A stretch of DNA of 64,000 nt. Source: Haemonchus contortus (Eukaryota; Nematoda; Chromadorea; Rhabditida; Trichostrongylidae). The notes under the pieces were generated by a model. It did no database searches. It had not been told where the DNA came from and saw only the letters and a program-made list of their open reading frames with translations. Below are positions 1 through 11,799 of this stretch, in pieces. The number at the start of each line of letters is the position of its first letter. Positions within the stretch are counted from its first letter, which is position 1. Location: contig LS997564.1 in NCBI GenBank assembly GCA_000469685.2, positions 5,978,591 through 6,042,590 of the forward strand. The letters run 5' to 3'. A program made the translations under genes and the position numbers.

Positions 1-1030
1 CTCCGAGAAACAGAAGTTTGAATTGAAGTGTGGTTTGGGAAAGACCTCAACTCAGAAGAATTACTCAATACTGGTCTGAGACTATGGCAAGATTGTTATT
101 TTCAGAGCCTTGGAGGGCAACAGGGACTTTGCAATCATACCAGCAAATCCTTCCTTGTTTTAGACTCCTTTAGCTATTTGCAGGCAACAAAGAAGAGCAA
201 TTTATCGAAGGCAGAAGCACAACAGCAATGAACACATTAACTAACACCATCTGTTGAAAGGAGAACATTCGAAGTACTATATAGCACTGCAAGGCTTTCA
301 CAAAAAGTCACTGCAAAGTTGAGGCAGAATTGTTTCTGGGCAACGATTTCGTTCGAATTATAAACATTTTTAGCAAAAGTACACAATTGTTGTATGGTTT
401 AGGTCTGTGATAGAGATGTGATGTCATACGGCTAGGAGGCGAAAAGTATAAACGGGCTCTGGACGGCGGCGACAGCGAGTCCATCACCTGAATCCACGCG
501 CATCCCTAAACTCGTACAACCTTACCTTTTATGCTAGATTCAGCCCGTGTTCATCATCAGCGTACTGTCACCACCGACCGATCTTACCAAGGAAGATTCA
601 GCAGCATGGAATACGTGAGGACATGGACGAAAAAAACATAATTTGCGACCCTGTTCGTTCTTTAGTGTGCTTTTTCATCCGAAATTTCTTGCCCATTCGT
701 CGTTTCGCAAGTTTTTCATGTTCACCTTTCCGGTTTTGCCAAAGATTGCCGTGGAATATTGCGGTGGCCCTATATCAGAGTACAACTTCACGCTGAGACA
801 CTGAGCCATTTCTGCTCTGAATTTTTTTGCTCATTCCTGATACACTTTTGTCTTTTTTCACAATACCTCCTTTCTGCTTTTTTCATTTTTTATTGTGCTT
901 AAACCTCGTTCCAATTCTGACCGTACCGTATAATTGAGCAGACACTCTGTGTTGAGAAGCAATTGCATCAGAGATGAGAAAAATACGTTGTCAGTTCTTT
1001 ATTATTCTATTTATTCATTGACTAAATTCG
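1..1030. other. Unassigned left edge
   Basis: I recognise no gene here. The longest ATG-to-stop run on + (28-231, about 67 codons) has no motif, signal peptide or splice context. A TATA-like run lies near 445-455 without an identifiable downstream gene. This is probably intergenic sequence or intron of a gene lying to the left. Confidence 0.4.
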
Positions 1031-1289
1031 GAGGTGGTGTTGTGGGCCCTACCGCACACGCATAGGTCGGGGATCAAACTCCGGACCGACCAGGCCAACC
1101 GGACCTTCCATGTCTCCGGGGTTGGGTAATTGGTACCGGATGTCTGAGAGGATGTAAGCACTGAGTTGTAGTACATCGGCTACCGGTCCAAGAAATTCAT
1201 AAGGCCACATACGCATTCAAACAGCTACTACGATTTTGAATGGAACTGGGAAGACGGCGCCATCCCGAAAACAGGACTGATTTACGCCA
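1031..1289 (+). repeat. tRNA-derived SINE-like copy 1
   Basis: This is a diverged member of the ~270-bp family best seen at 3718-3992 and 60851-61111. It starts with a GGTGGTG head, has a degenerate internal B-box-like GGATCAAACTCC near 1071, shares the middle part GGGTTGGGTAATTGGTACC, and ends near TGATTTACGCC. The tRNA-like boxes suggest RNA polymerase III ancestry. No intact tRNA cloverleaf is present. Confidence 0.6.
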
Positions 1290-1599
1290 GAAACTTCATC
1301 TTCTACTCTTTATTCGAGAAATTAGTGCTCCTATGGACCAGTAAGAGATATTACAGTGTTTCTTACCTGAACGGGCGCAGGAATACATATAATATGTGCG
1401 GCAGTTTAGCTGAACATCGCGTCTATACGAACTTCAGGAAGACTGGTGAACGGCCTCTAGGTCTAGTCAGTCAAAAGGTTTCTTCAAACTGAAACTGGAA
1501 AATATCCAGCAGAATGCGCCAACTTTGCCCCACAGAGAGCCTAAGCTACAGTTTCGTCCCTATGTGGTCTTACAAGTGTCACTGCCCTAGGACAACAGC

Positions 1600-1872
1600 A
1601 TAGGCATAGGGCACAGGTAGAACTTCATATTGCCGTAAGTCAAGACATCTTCGCAATTCCGTTCAAAAGATAGTTTGAAAATCTCAAGAGAGAGAAAGAA
1701 CTTTGCCTCACACCAAACCCGATCCACAACCTTACCCCTATGCCCTATCATCCCTATGACTAATCCGAGACGAAGGCAGGAGGATATGGCACAGGTGGAA
1801 TCTTTCAGGGATAAACGCCAAAATATCTTCACAACTACGCTCAGAAAGTAGTTCAACGGACTCAAAGAGCAA
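1600..1872. repeat. Short tandem duplication, ~183-bp period
   Basis: Two diverged direct copies begin at about 1609 and 1791. Each opens with GGCACAGGT, then shares a segment with ATCTTC, CAA, GCTCA/GTTCA and AAAG-TAGTT, ending about 1690 and 1872. The surrounding stretch (1290-2440) otherwise shows nothing I can assign. A 92-codon open frame on - across it is a by-product of the duplication. Confidence 0.45.
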
Positions 1873-2449
1873 ATTCTCGATTAGCTGCTGAAAGCACGTC
1901 TAGCAGTACAAGTCTGACTTTAGAAAAAATAAGTAGTTCGATTTGAGATCCTCTGATTGTCAGCTGCTATGCTTTTATTGTCATTATGCCACTTTTCCTC
2001 TGAGATTTTGGCTCCACTCTCATCGTAGAACCATTAGCTGACGAAACTGAAAAGAAGAAATTTGAAAACAGCTTGTCGTTGCGTTCGTATTGGTAGTATG
2101 TGAATGAAAACATGTGGGGATTTGTTCCCAGAGTTTTGTTTTCAAATACAGGACTGTATCAGGAAATAATACTATAAATCTTTATTCATATATTCCTAAA
2201 TGCGGATCATGACAATATGTATGGTAGCAAACAAAAATGTACATAAAGAGGAGGAGCATCTGTTCGTTGTTCTCATAAACCTCTCCTATATAAATCCACC
2301 TGCTTTATTTTATTTCCTTTTACAATGCCATAGGAAATGGCTGTTTGCCTTGTAGAACTCTCATGATGAATGTCGTTTTGTTTATGAATGCTAGTAACAG
2401 AAGATAGCAAACGATAACCAATCATTATTACTGACTAATACTTGATTTT

Positions 2450-2690
2450 GCACTACCATTTTATTGGGAAGCCGCATTCAGTGCGAATACCCAGGGTTTA
2501 AGGTAGGGTACGCCGTCTCATTTTCCATCCGGGGTGGTATTGGTCGTTTGATAGCGTATGCGGCCTATGCTACAACTTGCGGTGGTCAGCCAATGACTAA
2601 GTTAGTGGTTCACCTTCTCGGACAAATGTGGTTCCAATTAACTTACTGAGGAGAAATGAAAGATATGAGGCTGACCCGCGTGGGTATCAA
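2450..2690 (-). repeat. tRNA-derived SINE-like copy 2
   Basis: Read on -, this matches the middle and 3' parts of the 3718-3992 copy: GTGGTTCCAATTAACTTACT corresponds to the TTAATTGGTACC box, and the GTATGCGGCCTATGC segment to GTATGTGGCCTATAC. It is strongly diverged and lacks a clear B box. The 61-codon frame on + here is part of the repeat. Confidence 0.55.
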
Positions 2691-2699
2691 GGAAGTAGA

Positions 2700-3717
2700 C
2701 CTCAGGAATATATCCATGTAATAGTACGTCATTCGCCACTTCACTTCACCACTTCCCCCCTCCCTCACAACCACCACTAGCAACTCTGATAACGAATTTT
2801 CCTTCCACACACTCCTGAATTCTTCAGCATGATTTGTTTTCATGGGCGCCTGCGAGTTAGGTTCCACAAATCTCAATATAAGTCTTTGATGGGGCGCCCT
2901 CGAAGTAGTCAACATTCTCTTCTCCTCCCTTCCCTCATCTCGCCCTCCGCAACAATCAGAGTGGAACAAAAAGTAAGTCCAAAAGAAAGCCCTGAAGTAT
3001 CGCTCATTAACTTTTTCGATGTTCGATTTCGATCTATAGAAGTAGCAGTATCAATAGCAACCGTCAACCGAATCCCGCTGATTGATTGTATGGTTCAGTA
3101 GTAACGATGAAGTCTTCCCGATTGGAACTCAGTCGATAGAAAACTCCGAAAAAACGAAAAATGTAGTTGGAACGCTGTCCAAGCGGCCGAATCTGAAAAC
3201 GCTAGTAAAACAAATACAAGTTCGTCGAATTTTATGGAAAGTCGTTTGTGTACTGGAACCACTTGTCCGGAGTAAGATGACTTGCATTCTTGACTACATA
3301 CTTTACTTTATCTCACCATAAAAGTCACTTCACATGTCGCCGTTTAGGCTTTGAATTTCTATCCAAATACCCTTCGAAATCGGTAGTAATGTCCTATGAG
3401 TGACACATTCAGGCAGATTGATCATCGCCATGTGCCTTTTGCTTTTTCGGTCATTTTACAACCGATATCAAAGAGGAATCGGTTTTTCAGCTAATAATTC
3501 TTGGTAATTCCATATGTTCTAAAAGAAGCACAGCCACATGAGTAACATACATATTTCAAGTTTATATGATTTTGAGTAACTTGTTCTGACTTACTGCACT
3601 TTGCTGTTTTTTATTATCGTTTTATTTACTGTGTCATTATGTTCATTCTGGTACTTATTTACCAGCATATATTGAGAGAGGTTCTTATTTTAGTTATTTA
3701 ATATAATCGTTAATCGG
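2700..3717. other. Unassigned intergenic stretch
   Basis: No recognisable gene. Three short overlapping open frames (60-108 codons on both strands, 2643-3321) have no homology that I can name and no splice context. A CT-rich patch lies around 2745-2785. Confidence 0.35.
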
Positions 3718-3992
3718 GCAGAGGTGGTGCAAGGCAAAGTGGCGCACTATTGTAGACACATGGTCACGGGTTCAAATCCCGGATTGATATCCCCTTGGGC
3801 ATCCTAAGCCTTCCATTCCTCCGGGATCGGTTAATTGGTACCATACTCTCCTGGAAGGATAGAAGCACTGACTTGGACATCGGTTGTCTACTGCAATTCT
3901 CTGTATAGGCCACATACGTATTCAATACGGCAGTACGATTCTGAATGAAAGTTGAATGCAGGGCCCATTCCAAAATAGGATTGATTAACGCC
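3718..3992 (+). repeat. tRNA-derived SINE-like copy 3
   Basis: This is one of the better copies. An A-box-like GTGGTGCAAGGC lies at about 3724 and a near-perfect B box, GGGTTCAAATCCC, at 3768-3780. A unique body follows and ends in TTGATTAACGCC. The arrangement of two internal polymerase III boxes at the head followed by a ~200-bp tRNA-unrelated body is standard for SINEs. A 76-codon - frame inside it is not a gene. Confidence 0.65.
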
Positions 3993-4228
3993 AAAATTTT
4001 TTATCCTTTTATCTTTTCAATCAGTATTTTTCATAGCTATTTCGACCCTAATTCTGGAAACCTTCTTCTCTGGGTAGTTTACCTTTCTGATAATGTAACT
4101 TTATGTAATGTGCAATAATTCCGGGATATCGCTTAATTCATAGATATTCCGGAAGATCTAAAAAAATCTGATTGATAAAGATTTGATAGGAGATTTTGAT
4201 AAAAAAATCTGGAAATTTCGTTCTAGAA

Positions 4229-7200
4229 ATGAGGTATTTGATTGTATTCATCGCATGTGTGGCCGCTTCAGAAGCCTGTTCCTGTCTACCGTTCAACACT
4301 CTGAAAGAGACATTCTGCGCTTCAGACTTCGGTATGTCGTTGGTTTGCTGAAATCCTTATTTGGTTCGCTCCCCTTCCCTCATATCTCTTCGCTTATCTT
4401 TGACTTTACCCTTCGGTTCTTGAGTTATTCTGAACTCGCAGTAAATATTCAGCCACATTAAATAGAGCACTTTACAGTAACGCATGTGAAGGTAATTGCA
4501 AAGGATGATCCAAATGAAGACTCTGATGGCTTGGAGGATGTCGAATACATCGTAGAACACATCTGCGTTTATCGAGTAAGTTTCTCTCGGAGTAAGAATG
4601 GAGCCTCAAATGGTTGATCGAGATTTATTACGTTTTACGAAAGCGTGAACCGACCAGCTATCCAGCCAAGAAAAATTTCTACATTTCAGACTTGTAAGAA
4701 TTGCAAGAAGAGGGACATAAAAAGTTAAAAGATGCTGATACTGATAAGTGAAAAAGATGTCTACTTAAGGAAATATTATTGCCTCATCGATTGGCCACGA
4801 GGCAGAACCACAATTGGGCATGATTCCAAATTTCAATTTTGACATGAGGAATAATTTCTTTTAGAGTTAATTTTTTCCCATTTGGAATGCACTCTCGCAT
4901 TCAGCTTTTATTCAAAATTGATTTGGTGTTTCGAATAGGATTGTGACCTGTACAATGAGTTGTGATAGCCAGTCGATTTATGATGAGTCAGCGCTTTCAT
5001 TACCCTAGACCGCGTAAAAATGAAAGGCTCGGTTGATCTCAGCGAATATCCACTCGGTATTCGACCCTCCCACTTAGTTTCAGATTGATGTACCTCTGCG
5101 AGTGACACTTCGTGGCTCTACACCACCCCGCCACTTTTGACATGATCAGACAAAATTGCTAATGACGACTTATGTAGTTTCGTTACGGCGACATTCATGG
5201 CACCTTCTGACTAGTAGCATCAGCTCGTCGTCCAGATTGTATCCCCGTCCAGGCTCGATTCCCTCCTATCCAATGCACGCTGCGTTATAAGATAATACAT
5301 AGTAAGAACATTGCATGGAAGAGAAAATTTCTGCTTTGCAGGGAGGGGAGAGGGGTTGAAATTCACTGCTTCTATTATAAATATACTTCAACTCACATAT
5401 CCGCTTCGCCGCGCAAAACTTGCCGGTTCGCGGATAACGTTAGAAATTCGTCATCATTCTGCCGTCATTCCTTTTTGTGTGCATTTGGCAAATTTTCGGA
5501 TATGGCCCATCATTTCGGCACCCCTAGCGTGACCGTTTCTTCGAACGCAAAACGTGAGTCGATGTAAGGCAAATCTCGATTCGATTGTGCTGTCTCAGTT
5601 ACGACAGCTGGCGCCGTTCTGATGAAGCAAGAGATACATGGCTGCTAAATCATTGTGTGTCTCCAGAAGAAGAGTAGTCCCCGAGCAACTGTGTACGTAT
5701 AGATTTCGGAAGCTGTTAGCATCTCTGACAAGAAGGAATCCGAGAAATGGAAATGAGGAGGAAATTCAGTAACCCATTTGCACGGGACCCACTTCAATAG
5801 ACTCTTCACTAACAAAAATACGTATAGCGTAAAACAGAAGTCCAGCTTTCAGAACATTCCTATTTTTGCTGCTACCAGCCACGATACTGTTGAAAATGGT
5901 GAGACCGTTTTTCCAAGCCTTAATCTCTTTTCTGTCATGGTTTGGGCTGGAATCTATGGCATTGGACGACCACCGCTTTTTGTATGGAACATGCCAAAAC
6001 CAATGCTGATTGACTTATACCTTCCGCATCCTCAGCTCCTTGTCCACTCTAGGATAGGTGGCTGGCGAAGTCTACCCGGCCCTACGTTAGAGCCTGGCAA
6101 GCTGCGTTGGAACCCATACAATAGCGGTCGAAAGTTTGGAAACTTTTTAATTTCTCGAATAGCGCGGCCAGTTGAAATCGTAATTATCCCGAAGTTACAT
6201 ATTAGAAAAAATAATGTGGGGAATATGACATGCAATGTGGTTTTAGGAAAATCGAAAGTCTAATTCCTAAACTAAGAAAAGTTCGAAGAACAGTGCGTCA
6301 AAAGTTTGGAAACTCGCTAACTGCCATATCGTTTTGGCTTCTTCTTGTCCAGGTTGGTGGATTTTTCGTAATGTTTAATCAAAGCATGGTATATTGGGCA
6401 GGATCGGGTAAAGAAGTTCCAGTATCCGTCCAGTAGGCAATTCTTGAAACCATTCGTTCCGGAACAAAGATGAATGTGCTTTCCTAACAATATAATCTCG
6501 CTAAAAGCACAATTTCCAAGGTTTTCGAGCGTTATCGAAGCCGTGGATTCGTGATGAGGAAGTCTCGCTCCGGAAGACAGTAAAGGACAACACCAAGGTC
6601 GACTCTCTAATTCTTAGGACTTCGATAGTCGATCCGCGCGCGACGGCTTCGGATATTCGTAAACAAGTAGCATCTTTTTCTGGGATTTCTGTCAGCCAAA
6701 GCACTGCCAACGTCGGCTGAGAGCCGGAGGACTCTTTGGAAGACATCCTAGCAAAAAACCACTGGTCACCGCAAAGAACCGGGAGGCCCGGCCTGACCTT
6801 GCGCGCAAGCACCTCGCCTGGAATAAAGATGACTGGAAAAAGTTTTGTTCAGCGACGAGTCAAAGTTTCGCCTTTTCGGAAGTGATGGCATAATGTATAT
6901 AAGACGTGCCGTGAATAAGCGATGTGATCCGAAGTACAAAATCCTGACGGTCAAACACGGTGGAGGAAGCGATATGCTATGGGGATGTTTCAGTCTATCC
7001 GGCGTTGGTCCACTCGTTCGTATCCACGGTAATATGAACTCGGCTCAGCACAAGGACATCTTGTAGGTTGTAATGCTCCCGTTTGCCAACCGAAACCTGC
7101 CGACACGGTGGATTTTTCAAAACGATAATGACCCGAAACATACTTCCCGTCTCGTAGCCGACTTCCTCCAGTCCAAGGAAATCAAAGTTATGGAGTAACC

Positions 7201-10200
7201 GAGTCAGAGCCCAGACCTGAATCCTATAAAGCATCATTTTGAAGAGCTAGCACGTCGTACAAGCCAGGTTCCTGTTGGGAATGCCTACGAAAATTCAATC
7301 TATTGTCTAGAGAATGGGCTCTGATACCACAATGTAGAATTGAAGCCTTAATCAATTCAGTGCAAGAAGATACAAAGCAATAGTCGATTCCCTCGGGTAT
7401 CCAACGAAGGTATTGGTATTTTAATTGTAAATCCATGTTACTATGATCAATTACCCCTGTTATTGTGAAGTTTCCAAACTTTTGACGCGCCCCTTTCACG
7501 ATAAACCGTGTTTCTAAACTCTAATCATCTGGTCTCTGGAAAACACGTTGCCTATCGTGTTCTTCATTTGCTTTTATACCTACTATGCAAAATTGAGACA
7601 GTTACGTAATTCAGTGCGCTATATCGAAAAATAAAAAGTTTCCAAACTTTTGACTGCGACTGTATGCCGAAGCACTAATATAAATGGGCCTCATTCCACT
7701 GAACTCGGCAGCGTTGGGTGGGACCGCTTCGGAGAGGCTACTAAAATTTCATGGCCTTCAGAGGCTGCACATAGACAGAGAGAATGAGACTTGCACTTCC
7801 AAAGCACATGCATTTGCATAGGAAGCAGTAATGAAGATCTGATGATACAAGCTAGAAAGATCAATTACGACGCCATCGGACCGATCGGAACGAGGACTCC
7901 CGCTGCACGCCATTCGAGAATAAAGAGGAACCGTCATTCGGAACATGATGGAAGGTCGACGGTGTAGGCGTCCTCTTCAATAAGCACTTGACCACGAATA
8001 TCGATTCGTACGGAAGCTTGACATGCCAAATCAAACGTTTGTGATTATGAAGTATGGCTCAACCCGAACTCTAAGAACTCCGTTGTCTACGCACCGAAAT
8101 CATGCTAAGAAGAAGAGAAGCTAGAAGCGTTTAATATGGGCCTGAAAATGCTCCTCAGAGAGGAACAGTTTTCCAAAGGCACTGCCGATGATTTCTACGC
8201 CAAATTTGCCCCTGAACGGCTGGAACCCTTCTCACTTGCGATGGACTCAGAAATCACCTGGTGTTCAATTCCGTAATGAAATCAATAACATCATCTTTGA
8301 TCGGAAGTTTGACTGACTAGCGTCGCTGTTGTTCCGAAGTTCTACTCAAGATCGAACCTCCGTGCTATTAGACATTTTGTTTTTCAATGCTGCGATGTTC
8401 AGGAGACGGAACCGCGTGACCGTCATGTATTGGGATCAATTCGTGTTCCTTGCAAGTTTGCGGGAGGATCTGTCAGGGACGTCGATACAGCCTCGTCTTT
8501 TTATCTTTGCGGCGGGGTTAGGAGAGCAGAGAGTTCAGAAGTAGTCTAGAGGCGTCTCACTCAAGGACTCTTGAGCTGATTAGCAAGCGTAGAAACGCAC
8601 GAGCTATAGACAATTATAAGCTTTGCGAAGCGATACAAATCCAGATTGATTTCTCTTCGTCGTCTTCACGTAACAATTCCTGCATCTCGAAGGGCAATGG
8701 AGAAATACCATCTCCGACCTTACTCGGGTCTCTTTGACATCCACGTCGACCTGCCCACCTACGATATTAGGCAGGGACTTCACGCGGTACCTGACGAAAC
8801 GTCTCGTCGTGGAAAACTGCGAAGACTGTGTTGCTATCTAAGAACGGAAACTCGAAAGATATTGGCAACGTACCACAATGAAAAATGACCACTCACTAAT
8901 TAGGCTGAGTTTTCCGGATCATTGTCAATGTCAAGTCACAGTCATCAGCCGTTCACAATACTGGGTGAAGGTAGAAGGAGTGAAATCTTAGCAAAAACTC
9001 TTTTCTTCTTACAAATCAGAGGAAATTGAGCTAATAGAATTCCTTTTCAGAAGCCTGCAAATGTGAAAATTCTACCGAAAGAGATCAGTACAGCGTCGAA
9101 CTCGGCTGCTTGTGGAATTGAATTAGATGTTGGTCAGGAGTACCTCCTAGGAGGTAAGTTGGCTAAAATCCTAGATCTGCTAATCTCAGTCTGATCAGTC
9201 AATACATTATCAATATTCAAGGACCTGCGAACCTTTATAAAACCCTACGAGAGTTCACCAATAAATGTACGAGGGTTGCCTTTTATATTACGGGATTGGG
9301 CAACCTTAATGTTGCAATCTGGCGTCTGAGAACTCTATCGTAAAGTTTGATATTTTTGAGGTTATACGTACTCAGAACGTTTTGTCATATGAGCACTATT
9401 TGTGTCGTTTACACTAACAAAAAAGATTATTTAGGCTGAACCTCCCCTTTGGCGCCCCCATTTGGGCCGAACCTCCTCTCCCCTTAACCTCCCCGTCCCT
9501 TTGGCGATGAAGCTCCACCAAGGACCAGCGTTTATCGATGCATGGTGAACTCAACCAAGGTCGTAGTTCATCCAAGACGAAGTTCGCGGAGATCGTCCAA
9601 AATCAGTTGTTGTTCCGGAAACCATTAATGGTGTGCGCAAACTAATATTGCAAGATCGTTATTTGACCCATCCTGAGCCTAAGACAACCTTAGGCATTAG
9701 TGGGACCAGCACACATTCACATTGTATGGATACTTGATTGTCAGAAAATTGTCGAAGACGGATCGTTTTTTTCCACGATAATGCGAGCTCTCACACATCG
9801 GATCAAACAACTGCATTTTGAGCTTTCAAAACATCCATTTGATGAGTCATCCGCCATGCAGTCCTGACTTGGCACCGAATGACTCCTTTTTATTGCCGAA
9901 AGTAAAAAATAAAATGAGTGGTCAACGTTTTTCGACACCTGAAGAAGCGGTTGATGCGTTCAGAATGCATGTTTCGGAGATATCTCAATCAGAGAGGCGG
10001 AAGTGCCTTGTCAATTGTTTCACACGCATGCAAAAGCGTATAGATCTCAATGGGGAATATTTTGAAAAACAAGAAAGCGATATTCAATTATTAATATTTA
10101 TTTTTGTCCTCTAATCCCGAGATATAAAAGGCAACCAACATATATCATGCCCCGAAACAAATATTTGCAGGTAGTGCTGACGAGCAAGGCGTTCTTCACA

Positions 10201-10280
10201 GCTACCTGTGCGGTTTAGTTGAAGAATGGAGCACAGTGTCAGCTAAGGACAGAATCGCTATGGAGACTTACAAATGCTGA
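4229..10280 (+). CDS. T1: secreted TIMP/netrin-like (NTR) one-domain protein
   Basis: Four coding exons: 4229-4331, 4478-4575, 9051-9153 and 10171-10280, all GT-AG, phases 1, 0, 1, giving 137 residues. Residues 1-16 are a signal peptide ending in SEA. The mature chain then starts CSC, the Cys-x-Cys of TIMP N-domains, where the amino-terminal Cys chelates the protease metal. Cysteines 17, 19, 30, 88, 115 and 137 match the N-TIMP pattern (expected pairs 17-88, 19-115, 30-137), plus an extra C64. AACG in exon 3 and EEW with VSAKDR in exon 4 are family marks. The TIMP C-terminal domain is absent, as in hookworm Ac-TMP and AceES-2. An acceptor (TTCTAG, 4221-4226) lies two bases before the ATG and suggests spliced-leader addition. 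Intron 2 (4.5 kb) and intron 3 are swollen by transposons. Metalloprotease inhibition is possible but not shown; an AceES-2-like non-inhibitory host-interaction role is the alternative. Confidence 0.82.
4880..5135 (-). repeat. tRNA-derived SINE-like copy 4 (in T1 intron 2)
   Basis: This diverged antisense copy has the body segment around 4950-5000 and the head GTGGTGTAGAGCCACGAAG on - at about 5107-5125, equivalent to GTGGTGCAAGGCAAAGTGG of the better copies. It lies inside intron 2 of T1. Confidence 0.5.
5778..6118 (+). pseudogene. maT/mariner-type transposase fragment
   Basis: An open frame carries SVMVWAGI, GRPPLFV and, upstream, LFTNKNTYSV followed by AATSHDTVENG. These are the central catalytic-domain motifs of maT/DDxD-type transposases, where LFTDEKIFTV carries the first Asp. 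That Asp region is changed here (DEK to NKN), so it cannot be active. The fragment has no terminal repeats, ends where the Tc1-like element begins at 6119, and lies in T1 intron 2. Confidence 0.65.
6119..7662 (+). mobile_element. Tc1-like transposon with double inverted repeats, degenerate
   Basis: The 1544-bp element is flanked by TA (6117-6118 and 7663-7664). The outer ends read CAATAGCGGTCGAAAGTTTG on the left and, inverted, CAGTCGCAGTCAAAAGTTTG on the right. A second pair of the AAAAGTTTGGAAACT box lies inside (about 6293-6316 and 7467-7490), an IR/DR-type layout. The transposase on + is broken by stops and frameshifts, but FSDESKFRLFG, GGGSDMLWGCFS, QNDNDPKHTSR and SPDLNPIK identify the Tc1 DDE domain; in the last motif the catalytic Glu is replaced by Lys. 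It is an old insertion in T1 intron 2. Confidence 0.88.
7740..8890 (+). mobile_element. RTE-type non-LTR retrotransposon remnant
   Basis: Frameshifted + strand frames keep the order of an RTE open reading frame. The N-terminal endonuclease part comes first (SEAA at about 7760 and the MKYGSTRTLRTPLSTH area at 8046-8095). An LRW-SPG-FRNEINNIIFDRKF block (about 8235-8315) corresponds to the end of the endonuclease. TIPASRRAMEK with YSGLFDIHVDLP (8668-8760) corresponds to the linker before the reverse transcriptase. The reverse transcriptase itself is missing, and the element is dead. It lies in T1 intron 2; a related fragment is at 38.3-39.4 kb. Confidence 0.75.
9270..10140 (+). mobile_element. 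mariner element, internally deleted (copy 1)
   Basis: Left end CGAGGGTTGCCTTTTATATT and right end (inverted) TGTTGGTTGCCTTTTATATC, with TA on both sides (9268-9269 and 10141-10142). At 871 bp it is shorter than a full mariner (~1.3 kb). The + strand keeps the transposase C-terminus: FFHDNASSHTSDQT with the second catalytic Asp, SHPPCSPDLAPNDSFLL with the third, and GQRFSTPEEAVDAF, typical of the Himar/bandit-like group. The N-terminal DNA-binding part is largely lost. It lies in intron 3 of T1, 30 bp before exon 4. Confidence 0.85.
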
Positions 10281-11790
10281 TGTGTTCTTCTGATGGATGA
10301 AGATTCTCTCCAAGAGCACTACATAAGTAAAAACGAATCCGTAAAATACGCCTCCGAACGTTCATTCCGGCTCTGTTCTCTTTTTTGAAATGCACCCCTG
10401 AACCTTTGGAAGGCATCCTTGATAGCATCGTTTTAGTGCACATCTGTTGATGTTGCTCCAGTCAATTCATGTTAGGGTTAGTGCTAGTTTGACTGAGCTC
10501 TTCATGAGTTTTGTAGATAACTTGGTCCGTTGACAGCCAGCAAACATTACATCATCAACCTTCATTTAAAGCCAAATACATGGCGCATCCCATTATGTTT
10601 ATCAGCATTGTGTCTATTACAACTTTGCTTTATGGCCGAGTGTTGCGTATTTTTCAAGAGTGTAAAATTTGGGTTTCTGTAAATATTAGGCATTGCTGTA
10701 GTTGACAGCTGAATTCTGGCAGTTTTATTTTGTCATGAGTTTGATATTTCGCGTGATATTTGTCATTAAACATAAGTAGAATTGATTGCGTCCTCGCACT
10801 AATGAATTCAAATGTTGTAACTCGATTTGAACAAATTTTCATAAATTGATCGTAAATATCTACTCGATATAATCATGCGAAATTTCAATATTTGTAGCAT
10901 GGGTGTATTGGAAATATTTACCACTAATAACCTGCAATCTGATCATGTTCCAGATATCCCAAAGGACTCGAACTCTAAATCAATTGGAAATGCGAACGAT
11001 GGCCCTTCTGGAACTTCTTTCCTTTCTGCCATATCTATGTGTACGAGCGCTAATGCCGAACACAGTAGGGGAGAAAAACGCACATAAGGTGCGAACAACT
11101 GGAGACTTCAGTAACTTTGCTTTTAGCAGAATCTGCTATTGCAACAAACACCTTGCCCTAATTGTGTGATATTGCTGCTTTGCAGTCAAATAAGGCATAG
11201 TGTGTAATATGCTTTAGTTAAACATATCAAAATTTCGCGCGCGATTTGCTCCCTTAGTAAAAAAGTTATGAGCGAAAAAGTGTAACAGCGTTTGGCCAAA
11301 GACTTCTGAGCGCTACTGTAGGTACCCCAAAAAAGGAAATATCTTAAAGTGAAAGCTCGGGTAGGAGGAAAACCTCTAAAATCGGCTACGCCAATTCTCT
11401 CAGAGTGTTACCTGAACTGTGGGGTCTCGCGTTTTTCTAGAGCAGTATAGGTTTTTCGTTGACGAGTGGGAGCAAATTTTCTAAAACATTCGGTACATTA
11501 CTCCCAAATCGCACAAAAACGAATATAATGAGATAGTTTGTCGTGGTTTCAGGGAGCTTCGTAGACAATGTCTTGCATTGCATAGCCTGGTACAGTAAAA
11601 CCGCTATGATCAGACGACGTTTTGAAGGAATCGTCGTCTTAGAGGACCTGAATGTGTTTCAGCGCCCTTGATCTGGGGTTCACCCGGTCAAGCGCCCTAA
11701 CGCATCGGCTCAGTTGAAACAACGCCCAGAAACTAGAACAATATGCGAATAACAAGGGCCGAATGAGCCACCCCTAATAGTTGCAGGATC
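10281..11790. repeat. Duplicated block downstream of T1 (pairs with 40516-42560)
   Basis: The T1 3' flank is shared with the flank of the relic at 40166-40515. For example TGTTGCTCCAGTCAATTCAT (about 10450) matches at 40672, TTCATGAGTTTTGTAGAT (10501) at 40733, and GTAGACAATGTC (11562) at 41391. No open frame in the block looks coding. It lacks the mariner found in the 41.4-kb copy. Confidence 0.7.
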
Positions 11791-11799
11791 CTACCTATA

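Noticed and set aside
5778..6263. 161-codon + frame as one intact protein
   Set aside because: The frame crosses the left end of the Tc1-like element at 6119; only the part before that is transposase-like, of a different family.
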